Assembly (NCBI RefSeq): GCF_035506375.1
Contig: NZ_DATJPM010000072.1
Coordinates: 1-24,752, forward strand
Direction of reading: 5' to 3'
DNA from: Methanocella sp.
Lineage (GTDB): Archaea > Halobacteriota > Methanocellia > Methanocellales > Methanocellaceae
Length of the DNA stretch: 24,752 nucleotides
This document shows, piece after piece, positions 7,656 through 13,537 of this stretch. Below the pieces are notes generated by a model. The model had not been told where the DNA came from. It made no database searches and saw only the letters and a program-made list of their open reading frames with translations. Position numbers and translations under genes: made by a program. Numbering within the stretch: position 1 is the stretch's first letter; each line of letters starts with the position of its first letter.

Positions 7656-8474
7656 CTGCTGGAGACCGAAAGAGTTCACCTCACGAGGGAGAAAGCGACG
7701 CTCCTTGCCACGCTATATGCTAGGGCGCTGGACTATCGTTCAGAAGACACTATCCTGGGCGATAAGCTCTCCTATGACGTGATGCAAAAAATTGATTACG
7801 ATTATAATAAATTCAAGCTCGATAATGTCGACAAGTTGACCCTGGTGCTCCGGTCAAGGTATCTGGATCATTGGACGAGGGAGTTCCTCACCGCCCATCC
7901 GGCCTCGACTGTGCTGCACCTGGGCTGCGGCCTCGACAGTCGGGTATTCCGAATCGATCCTCCTGCCACGGTCCGCTGGTACGATGTGGACTATCCAGAA
8001 GTGATCGAGCTCCGAAGGCTCCTCTACCCAGAGCGACATGATTATTATATGATCGGCACTTCGGTCACTGACCAACATTGGCTTGACGGGATACCCGTTG
8101 ATCGCCCTGTGCTCGTGGTCGCCGAGGGGCTAGTAATGTACCTTACGGATAAAGAGTGCATTGATCTTTTTAAGCGCATCACCGGCCGCTTTTCCGACGG
8201 GCAATTCATCTTCGACTCTTTGAGCCGGCTAGCTTTACGGCTTAGTAAATTAACGCCCAACTCAGGGGTGATGGGAGCCTTCATAAATTGGGGTGTCGAC
8301 GATCCCTTGGAACTGGAGAGGTCTATCCCACGGCTCAAACTCGTAACGGAAATTTACTTCATGGACATGCCCGAGTATAAGAGGCTCCCATTGGTAGAAC
8401 GCAATATATGGTACATGGTGAGCCATATTGCTTTCATGAAAAGTTGGATACGGCTGCTTCGCTACAAGTTTTAA
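7656..8474 (+). CDS. SAM-dependent methyltransferase, LCM/TcmP-like (apparent CTG start)
   Basis: This 272-residue class I methyltransferase is of the leucine carboxyl methyltransferase / TcmP-like O-methyltransferase group. The N-terminal family block (LETERVHLTREKATLLATLYARALD) is present, then KIDYDYNKFK, motif I VLHLGCGLDSR (86-96), VRWYDVDYPEVIE, and VLVVAEGLVMYL. The family block starts at 7656, in frame with CTG CTG and directly after an in-frame TAG (7653-7655). There is no ATG, GTG or TTG until GTG 7779, which would cut off a conserved 41-residue region. GGGAGG at 7642-7647 is 8 bases before CTG 7656. It is either a CTG start or a gene that lost its start by mutation. It is the cargo of the cassette 7384-8673. 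The methyl acceptor is unknown. Confidence 0.78.
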   Translation: MLETERVHLTREKATLLATLYARALDYRSEDTILGDKLSYDVMQKIDYDYNKFKLDNVDKLTLVLRSRYLDHWTREFLTAHPASTVLHLGCGLDSRVFRIDPPATVRWYDVDYPEVIELRRLLYPERHDYYMIGTSVTDQHWLDGIPVDRPVLVVAEGLVMYLTDKECIDLFKRITGRFSDGQFIFDSLSRLALRLSKLTPNSGVMGAFINWGVDDPLELERSIPRLKLVTEIYFMDMPEYKRLPLVERNIWYMVSHIAFMKSWIRLLRYKF

Positions 8475-8608
8475 AAAAATGAAAATTCAAGTGGTTTTTG
8501 CCTTCTGACTTGTATTCTGGATTAGGGTTATCCATTTGTCATCGCCCTTTTCGCCAGAATCCTAATTCGGATGAAAAATGGGTAGATAAACCTATCGCTT
8601 AGTATCCC

Positions 8609-8660
8609 GACTTTAGGTGCAGAGTTTAGACTTTAGGTGCAAGATTGATTTTAGGTGCAA
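8609..8660. repeat. right subterminal TTTAGGTGCA repeats of the cassette
   Basis: Three direct copies of TTTAGGTGCA (from 8612, 8632 and 8650) are spaced 20 and 18 bases apart. The third is part of the right terminal inverted repeat. The first two plus their spacers match the left-end copy at 7423-7458 in the same orientation. The rest of 8475-8750 shows only a short ATTCTGG / CCAGAAT pair and no gene. Confidence 0.75.
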
Positions 8661-8750
8661 AGCCTGAGTAAGGCTCCGCAAGAATGGTGATGAATTGCCG
8701 GGGAAGTTTAGAATCGGATAGTAAAAAGTGATCAATCTGCCAATTGAGCT

Positions 8751-8909
8751 TTAAACCGGTTTTACTGTGCCATACTGTGCCTCAAATTTATTGTAGACGA
8801 GTTCTTCCAGATCCTCATTTTTCTTGCGCTCTTTTTTATCGCGTCGTGCCGTCTCGATTGGGTATCGGGCTGGGCCGTCAACTCTGCGGACCCTTATAGG
8901 GTGAAAAGC
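8751..8909 (-). pseudogene. possible 3' remnant of a gene, 52 codons
   Basis: Between a TAA at 8910-8912 and a TAA at 8751-8753 one minus-strand frame reads as plausible protein: RVDGPARYPIETARRDKKER, then KKNEDLEELVYNKFEAQYGT. It is charged and helical, unlike random DNA, but has no ATG, GTG or TTG start and no ribosome site. It looks like the tail of a broken gene beside the cassette. I do not recognise the family, and chance openness cannot be excluded. Confidence 0.3.
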
Positions 8910-8955
8910 TTAATTAGCGGGCGCCGTCATACATTCGTACTTAGGTGCACGGGAT

Positions 8956-9372
8956 ATGTCACAGGTTTTAGTCTACTCGAGGGGTGGCAACACGCGCAAG
9001 CTGGCTGATGCCATAGCGGGAGAGCTGGGAGTTAAGGCGGCCGACGTGAAGGCGGCTTCTCTGGATAAGGGAAACGGCGTTCTTTTTCTGGGCTCCGGAT
9101 GCTATGCGGGCAAGCCGGGAAAGGGCATGATGGACTTCATCGAGGCGAATGACTTTAAGGGCCGTATGGTGGCGCTATTCGGTACGTCGGCCAACGGCCA
9201 TGGTAAGCAGGTCGGCATCATGGAGGAGGCCTTAAAGCAAAAAGGCGCAAAGATCCTGGGCAGTTATGAAAGTACGGGGCAGTTTCTAATGTTCATCCGA
9301 CGAGGCCACCCGAACGATGAGGATGTTGTCGGCGCTAAAAAGTTTGCCGGAGACCTGGCGAAGCTTGGCTAA
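8956..9372 (+). CDS. flavodoxin-like protein
   Basis: This 138-residue protein has the flavodoxin-type FMN loop at the N-terminus (VLVYSRGGNTRKLADAIAGELG). Alternating strands and helices follow (NGVLFLGSGCYAGKPGK; GRMVALFGTSANGHGKQ), with the conserved F-G-T-S strand. It would carry electrons with a bound FMN in the cytoplasm. It resembles short archaeal and clostridial flavodoxins without extra domains. AGGTG (8943-8947) lies 8 bases before ATG 8956. Neighbours give no clear redox partner, so the partner is unknown. Confidence 0.85.
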   Translation: MSQVLVYSRGGNTRKLADAIAGELGVKAADVKAASLDKGNGVLFLGSGCYAGKPGKGMMDFIEANDFKGRMVALFGTSANGHGKQVGIMEEALKQKGAKILGSYESTGQFLMFIRRGHPNDEDVVGAKKFAGDLAKLG

Positions 9373-9426
9373 ATTGGCGAATTCCGACTGTGTCACGATA
9401 ATAAGGGAAATCTGCCGATAGCGTTT

Positions 9427-10035
9427 TTAGCCGCTCCGGGATCTGTCGCCAGAGCGCTGTTTATCCTTATCAGGCTGGAAGTATCCGGCGGCCTGGCGCT
9501 GGTTGCTTATTTTCATTAGCTTTTCTAGTACCCGGACGCTGCTTTCCACGTACTCGACGCCCCATTCGGTCATCGTTTGGGAATACGGGTCCATCCGGGA
9601 GCCATATTTTTTTAGGGCTTCCGAGCCTTTATCCCGGACCGCAGAGTATGCCTCGTAGTAGGGCATGATGACCCTTTCCCGCTCTTCCCTCGTGAGCATA
9701 AAGAAGAAGACCGCGTGCACGGTGAAGTCCATGAAGTCCGGCAGCACGCCTTTTTTTACTTTAATGGGCGTCGCGACCAGCGTCCGCAGGTGCTTTCGAC
9801 CGGCATCCGTGATCCGGTACACCTTACGGTCGGGGACTTTTTCGTGGGATTCCCGGTGCCCTTCAATGTAGCCCCTGCTCTCCAGGTCTGCCAGCCTGGG
9901 GTAAAGTAGGCTGTTGATGACGTTGATGTACGTGTTCCCGAAGCTCTGGTCGATGCGCCTCTTCAGCTCATAGCCGTGGGCAGGCCCCTGGAGGAAATGT
10001 CCGAGGATGATTATGTCGGTCTCAGCTCTTCCCAT
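9427..10035 (-). CDS. PadR family transcriptional regulator (module 2)
   Basis: This 202-residue paralogue of the regulator at 4567-5178 has the same order of parts: winged helix IIILGHFLQGPAHGYELKRRID, NSLLYPRLADLESRGYIEG, RKVYRITDAGRK, then the helical dimerisation half. The C-terminus differs, with a basic tail (DKDKQRSGDRSRSG). It ends a second ATPase - permease - PadR set, 78 bases after the permease. An ACTTAAGT palindrome lies at 10063-10070, near the start site predicted from a GTTAAATATTTG box at 10088-10099. Its promoter also contains one GACATA half site (10077-10082) of module 1 type. Confidence 0.92.
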   Translation of the reverse strand: MGRAETDIIILGHFLQGPAHGYELKRRIDQSFGNTYINVINSLLYPRLADLESRGYIEGHRESHEKVPDRKVYRITDAGRKHLRTLVATPIKVKKGVLPDFMDFTVHAVFFFMLTREERERVIMPYYEAYSAVRDKGSEALKKYGSRMDPYSQTMTEWGVEYVESSVRVLEKLMKISNQRQAAGYFQPDKDKQRSGDRSRSG

Positions 10036-10060
10036 GTGATCAGTCCGTATTAGTCCATTC

Positions 10061-10099
10061 TGACTTAAGTAATATTGACATAGTCCTTCAAATATTTAA
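10061..10099 (-). promoter_or_regulatory. padR2 promoter with operator-like site
   Basis: A TATA-like GTTAAATATTTG (10088-10099, minus strand) predicts a start near 10067. That falls within TGACTTAAGTAA (10061-10072), a weaker relative of the TGACYTAGGTCA sites at the module 2 ATPase promoter. A GACATA half site of module 1 type lies at 10077-10082. Confidence 0.45.
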
Positions 10100-10113
10100 C
10101 GGGAAGGAGGCGT

Positions 10114-10860
10114 TCAGTCCTCCTTCCACTTGAGCGCCGCCACGCCCGCGACGAAGAACACGGCGCCGATCGATGCGACTATTATCAGGCTCGTCACGGC
10201 ATCGCCCGGGTTGCCGGATATCATGGTGTCCCGGAGCCCGTTGTTCAGGTACGTCAGCGGCGACACATCTGCGAACAACTTGAAGAACCATGGCATGTTG
10301 TCTACGGGGAAGAACGACCCCGAGAGGAACATCAGGGGGAAAGTGACCATGTTGGCAGCACTGGTCGCAGATTCCTCGCTCTTCAGCAGTGATGCGATGA
10401 TCAGCCCCAATCCCACGAATGTGATTGTGCCCACGATGACTAGCAATATCGCGATAATGTCAACGTTCGGGTGCAGGTTGAACACAAGCCCGGCGAACAC
10501 GACGGACAGGCCCACCGACAGGAGCGTGATGATGGCCTGGGTAATGATCTTCGAGGCGTTCCATTCGATCCGCGAGACGGGGGTGGTCGCGAGCTTTCGG
10601 AATATGCCCCGCGCCCGGTTCTTCACGTTGATGGCGACCGTCGAGTTCATGGACGCCGACATGATGGACATGCCGATAATGCCGGGCAGCATGAACTCCA
10701 TCATGTTACCGACGCCTGGCATCGATGCGGCCTGCGGCGAATACATGAAGCCCAGGATGACGAACAGCATGATGGGGAACCCGAAGGTCCAGAACATGCC
10801 GCCCGTGTTCCGGGAGAATATGGTCAGGCTGTACCGGATTTCGGCGAGCATCTTCTGCAT
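10114..10860 (-). CDS. ABC-2 type permease, short form (module 2)
   Basis: This 248-residue membrane protein lines up with the module 1 permease from end to end, except that the external domain between helices 1 and 2 is reduced from ~120 to ~15 residues (41-55). It has six hydrophobic segments and the same cytoplasmic NVKNRARGIFRKLATTPVSR segment and WKED ending. ATG 10860 directly follows the TAG of the ATPase gene, which implies coupling. Losing or never having the external domain suggests a different substrate or no partner outside the cell. It is not a broken gene: the frame is intact and the helices are complete. Confidence 0.92.
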   Translation of the reverse strand: MQKMLAEIRYSLTIFSRNTGGMFWTFGFPIMLFVILGFMYSPQAASMPGVGNMMEFMLPGIIGMSIMSASMNSTVAINVKNRARGIFRKLATTPVSRIEWNASKIITQAIITLLSVGLSVVFAGLVFNLHPNVDIIAILLVIVGTITFVGLGLIIASLLKSEESATSAANMVTFPLMFLSGSFFPVDNMPWFFKLFADVSPLTYLNNGLRDTMISGNPGDAVTSLIIVASIGAVFFVAGVAALKWKED

Positions 10861-11790
10861 CTATGCCGCCTCCTGTACCAGCTTCTCGCCCGTGAGATTG
10901 AGGAACACGTCCTCCAGCGTCGACTTCTTCACGTAGAATTCCTTGCAGGCAACGTGCCCTTCGTTGATGAGCGCTACGGCCTTCGAGATGCTGGCCATGC
11001 CGTCTCCCTCGGGAAGGCTGACGACGATGTCGTTCCCCACCCGGCGGCTGCCGGTCAGCTCTCTCGTCAGGTACTCCTGGGCATCACGCCCGCAGTCCCG
11101 GATGATGAGGGTATTTCCCCCGCCATATTCGTTGATGAGGTCCTCGGGCGTGCCTTCGGCGATAATTTTGCCCCGGCTGAGGATGTCTATTCGGTCCGCG
11201 AGATAGTACGCTTCGTCCATGTAGTGGGTGGTCAGGAACACGGTCTTGCCGCGCCCCTTCAACGCCTTGATCGCTTCCCATACCTCGCGCCTTGCCTTCG
11301 GGTCCAGCCCCGTCGTGGGCTCATCGAGAAAGACAATGTCCGGGTCGTTGATGAGCGATATGGCGATCCCGACGCGCTGTTTCAGCCCGCCGGACAGGTT
11401 CTTGAATAGCACATTCTTCTTATCCCGGAGGTCGAACATGTCGATCAGCTCATCCACGCCGGTGCGTCGGCTGTACATCTGCCCGAAGTAGTCGATATTT
11501 TCCCTCACCGTAAGGAAATCGAACGCGTTGAAGCTCTGGGGCAGGACGCCGATCTTTTCCTTGATCTCCATCTCGTCTTTCCTCAGGTCGAGGCCCAGCA
11601 GGCTTATCGACCCGGATGTGGGCGTCTTGAGGCATTCGAGTATCTCTACCGTGGTCGTCTTTCCCACGCCGTTCGGCCCAAGGAAGGCGAAGACTTCGCC
11701 CTGCCTCACGTCGAACGATATGCCGTCGACAGCGGTGAAGCTCCCGTATTTCTTATTTAATGATCTCACTTCTATTACATTCTCTACCAT
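10861..11790 (-). CDS. ABC transporter ATP-binding protein (module 2)
   Basis: This 309-residue DrrA-type ATPase is very close to the module 1 copy. Walker A is GPNGVGKT (Ala replaced by Val, still permitted), the signature is LSGGLKQR, Walker B is IVFLDEP and the switch is LTTHY. The C-terminal accessory domain is the more divergent part. ATG 11790 (MVENVIEV) is chosen because GGTGA sits just upstream, exactly as in module 1. Longer readings to 11877 run through the untranslated leader with its TTCGAACG repeats (11803-11822). It drives the short permease that follows. Confidence 0.93.
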   Translation of the reverse strand: MVENVIEVRSLNKKYGSFTAVDGISFDVRQGEVFAFLGPNGVGKTTTVEILECLKTPTSGSISLLGLDLRKDEMEIKEKIGVLPQSFNAFDFLTVRENIDYFGQMYSRRTGVDELIDMFDLRDKKNVLFKNLSGGLKQRVGIAISLINDPDIVFLDEPTTGLDPKARREVWEAIKALKGRGKTVFLTTHYMDEAYYLADRIDILSRGKIIAEGTPEDLINEYGGGNTLIIRDCGRDAQEYLTRELTGSRRVGNDIVVSLPEGDGMASISKAVALINEGHVACKEFYVKKSTLEDVFLNLTGEKLVQEAA

Positions 11791-11894
11791 ATTTTCACCT
11801 TCATTCGAACGTTTTTCGAACGCTGCTCTCGGCGATAAGGGCCCGCATATGTCGCGCGAACGAAGTGCCGAAGCCACCGTTATTTATATCATTT

Positions 11895-11968
11895 TGACTT
11901 AGGTCATTAATTTACTATTACATTTTGACCTAGGTCAAATTTACCTATATATCGCTCCAGTATTTATA
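11895..11968 (-). promoter_or_regulatory. promoter and double palindromic operator of ABC module 2
   Basis: A minus-strand TATA box (11961-11968, identical to that of module 1) predicts a start near 11938. A perfect 16-base palindrome, TTTGACCTAGGTCAAA (11924-11939), covers that point. A second site, TGACTTAGGTCA (11895-11906), is centred 31 bases further on, close to three helical turns. They are likely PadR2 sites. The leader between here and ATG 11790 is about 145 bases. Confidence 0.68.
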
Positions 11969-12040
11969 GTTTACTATCTTAATTTTCGCCAGGCTTGCTG
12001 GCGCCAGGTCGTCGATAACGCCTAAAACGAAAAAAATAGC

Positions 12041-12448
12041 TTACGTATGGTCTTTTATGAATATGTAATATACAAATAAGACGATGATGACCATGCTGGA
12101 AATGAACGCAACCTTAAAATTAACGATGTAGTTAAAATTAATGGCGAAGACTATCGATACCAGCCAGACTGAAACGACACACGTCGCCACCATGGCGATG
12201 GAAAAATCCACTATAAGCTTCATAAAAGGCGACCGGGCCATATTGATTAAGCCGGTGACAGAAAAAATGCCATAAGTAATGACGATAGCCAGTATATTGA
12301 TAAAAAGGAGCGTGGCGCTCGTGTATTCTTTATCGTTCACCACGCTATCCCATAAATATAGGGCATTGATGAGGAGCAGAATAAAAAACAAGACGATAGT
12401 AATGATCTTATTTGCCCGCTTTTCTCCCTCACGATCCCATTTAAACAA
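12041..12448 (-). CDS. four-helix membrane protein, hypothetical
   Basis: This 135-residue protein is nearly all hydrophobic and has four likely membrane helices: IITIVLFFILLLINALYLW, LLFINILAIVITYGIFSV, LIVDFSIAMVATCVVSVWLV and VAFISSMVIIVLFVYYIFI. A charged N-terminus (KWDREGEKRANK) and a short IKDHT tail flank them. TTG 12448 is the only reasonable start. A TATA-like TTTTATATA at about 12473-12481 would start transcription within a few bases of it, as for a leaderless message. I recognise no family. It reads in the same direction as the ABC modules but is a separate unit. Confidence 0.7.
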   Translation of the reverse strand: MFKWDREGEKRANKIITIVLFFILLLINALYLWDSVVNDKEYTSATLLFINILAIVITYGIFSVTGLINMARSPFMKLIVDFSIAMVATCVVSVWLVSIVFAINFNYIVNFKVAFISSMVIIVLFVYYIFIKDHT

Positions 12449-12532
12449 GGTCTTCCCCGGCCAATTATAAGATATATAAAAGGTTATATTAAGCTTTATT
12501 ATAAATAATAGGACAAAATAAAAACATGGACG

Positions 12533-13033
12533 CTACTGGGTGATCCTGATCGCCCAGTCGCCGCCCCAGTTTACCATCAGGCAGTACTTACACGAATAGG
12601 GCGCATAGACCTGTTTAGTAACTGTATATTCCCGGCTGCCGGACATGAACTGGTGGATAGGCAGAAACTCCGTGCCGCCGGAATACGGGTTCTTATAGTC
12701 CAGGCTGATGGTGCATCCGAAACCCTGGCCCTGCAGGTCGATGGAAACGCTGGCGTTGCCCTGGTTCAGCGTAAAATAGTCCTGGTGGGCGTTCACGTTA
12801 TAGGGGCCTTTACCCCGGAATACGATGGTATTTCCCTGCCCCGAGATCGTCACATCCTTAACCGTTGACACAGGAGCGATATCACCGATGTTCATATGCT
12901 CCTGACCATCAGGAGTATTAGTGGGAACATATGTCTCCAGGATATGATACATATCGTCGCAACCGCAGACCGCGACGAACGCTATTATTATAAAGAAGAT
13001 CGCTGTCAGCGTTTTCACATTTGGGACCGGCAT
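12533..13033 (-). CDS. putative lipoprotein, hypothetical
   Basis: This 166-residue protein has an N-terminal hydrophobic segment (LTAIFFIIIAFVAVCGC) ending in a lipobox-like AVCGC, so it is probably anchored outside the membrane by a lipid-modified Cys. The mature part looks beta-rich, with Gly/Asn turns (SGQGNTIVFRGKGPYNV; GFGCTISLDYKNPYSGG) and a pair of late cysteines (SCKYC). I know no family. It reads in the same direction as 12041-12448 with an 84-base gap. The AT-rich gap 13034-13200 upstream contains a tandem AGCAAGCTGGA pair (13114-13135). Confidence 0.7.
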   Translation of the reverse strand: MPVPNVKTLTAIFFIIIAFVAVCGCDDMYHILETYVPTNTPDGQEHMNIGDIAPVSTVKDVTISGQGNTIVFRGKGPYNVNAHQDYFTLNQGNASVSIDLQGQGFGCTISLDYKNPYSGGTEFLPIHQFMSGSREYTVTKQVYAPYSCKYCLMVNWGGDWAIRITQ

Positions 13034-13232
13034 ATACGCCTATTACATTGGCTTTTTCCGGAATTAAACGTTTTGATGCGCTATGCAGAATTTTATATCA
13101 TTATCTATCTGACAGCAAGCTGGAAGCAAGCTGGAACAATTTATTCTTTTAAATATCATTTTTACTTTTTTTATCAATTTTATTTGTTTTTTTAAAGTTT
13201 TATAGCGAAACATTTAATAAATCACGAACAGA

Positions 13233-13271
13233 TTATTCATAATGAGGAACAACTTGTTCCCTAATGAATAA
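13233..13271 (+). promoter_or_regulatory. nested palindrome at the predicted start site of the Cys-rich gene
   Basis: GGAACAACTTGTTCC (13246-13260) is a perfect 15-base palindrome. It is nested within TTATTCAT (13233-13240) and its complement ATGAATAA (13264-13271). A TATA-like TTTAATAAA (13213-13221) would start transcription near 13243, inside the palindrome, so a repressor site is likely. An mRNA hairpin is the alternative. Confidence 0.55.
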
Positions 13272-13286
13272 CGAGCTGATGTAAAA

Positions 13287-13526
13287 ATGTCTAATATAAT
13301 CATGATAGACGGAGAAATAATCGGTTATTTCTTCGATATGAGGCCGGCAAAATCATTCATAATGCCCGAGGACGAGACGGATATGTGCCCGGCTTACGCA
13401 GGCCAGGCGTGCTCTTATTACGATGGCCAGTGCCCTTACTGTGGCAACACGATCGAATGCCAGAGTAGAGAGGAGTCGGACGAACGACGGTGGCTGACTC
13501 CAGAGTATTTTAAAAATAACTTTTAA
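13287..13526 (+). CDS. small Cys-rich (zinc-ribbon-like) protein
   Basis: This 79-residue protein has five Cys in one segment: CPAYAGQAC, then SYYDGQCPYCGNTIEC. The CPYCG knuckle with partners on each side is typical of metal-binding ribbons, although the exact ligand set is unclear. The rest is acidic and lacks a membrane segment. It is the only plus-strand gene between 9373 and 15669 and ends 11 bases before the convergent topoisomerase gene. The strong palindrome just upstream suggests it is a regulated gene of its own. I do not recognise a family. Confidence 0.68.
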   Translation: MSNIIMIDGEIIGYFFDMRPAKSFIMPEDETDMCPAYAGQACSYYDGQCPYCGNTIECQSREESDERRWLTPEYFKNNF

Positions 13527-13537
13527 TATTTTTTCGG

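Larger units (their letters stand above)
7384..8673. mobile_element. transposase-less insertion cassette carrying a methyltransferase
   Basis: A 9-base direct repeat TGAGTAAGG (7384-7392 and 8665-8673) directly abuts perfect 15-base terminal inverted repeats: GGCTTTGCACCTAAA at 7393-7407 and its complement at 8650-8664. This is the signature of a transposition event, with a 1272-base element inside. The only gene inside is the methyltransferase at 7656-8474; no transposase is visible. IS903-group members of the IS5 family have ends starting GGCTTTG and duplicate 9 bases (recalled knowledge), so the ends resemble that group. Extra copies of TTTAGGTGCA lie near both ends. Confidence 0.75.

Noticed and set aside
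7649..7724. ATG 7649 with a frameshift into the methyltransferase frame
   Set aside because: The ATG abuts GGGAGG, too close for initiation, and its frame stops within 25 codons; no slippery run is visible.
7779..8474. Methyltransferase starting at GTG 7779
   Set aside because: This start removes 41 residues that form the conserved family N-terminus and lacks a ribosome site; the frame is better read from CTG 7656.
8943..8949. A further TTAGGTGCA copy as part of the cassette repeats
   Set aside because: It lies outside the target duplication and overlaps the ribosome site of the flavodoxin gene, so it is probably chance.
4567..11790. The two PadR/ABC modules as a defence or bacteriocin island
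   Set aside because: No precursor peptide, modification enzyme, nuclease or immunity gene accompanies them; they are standard exporter modules.
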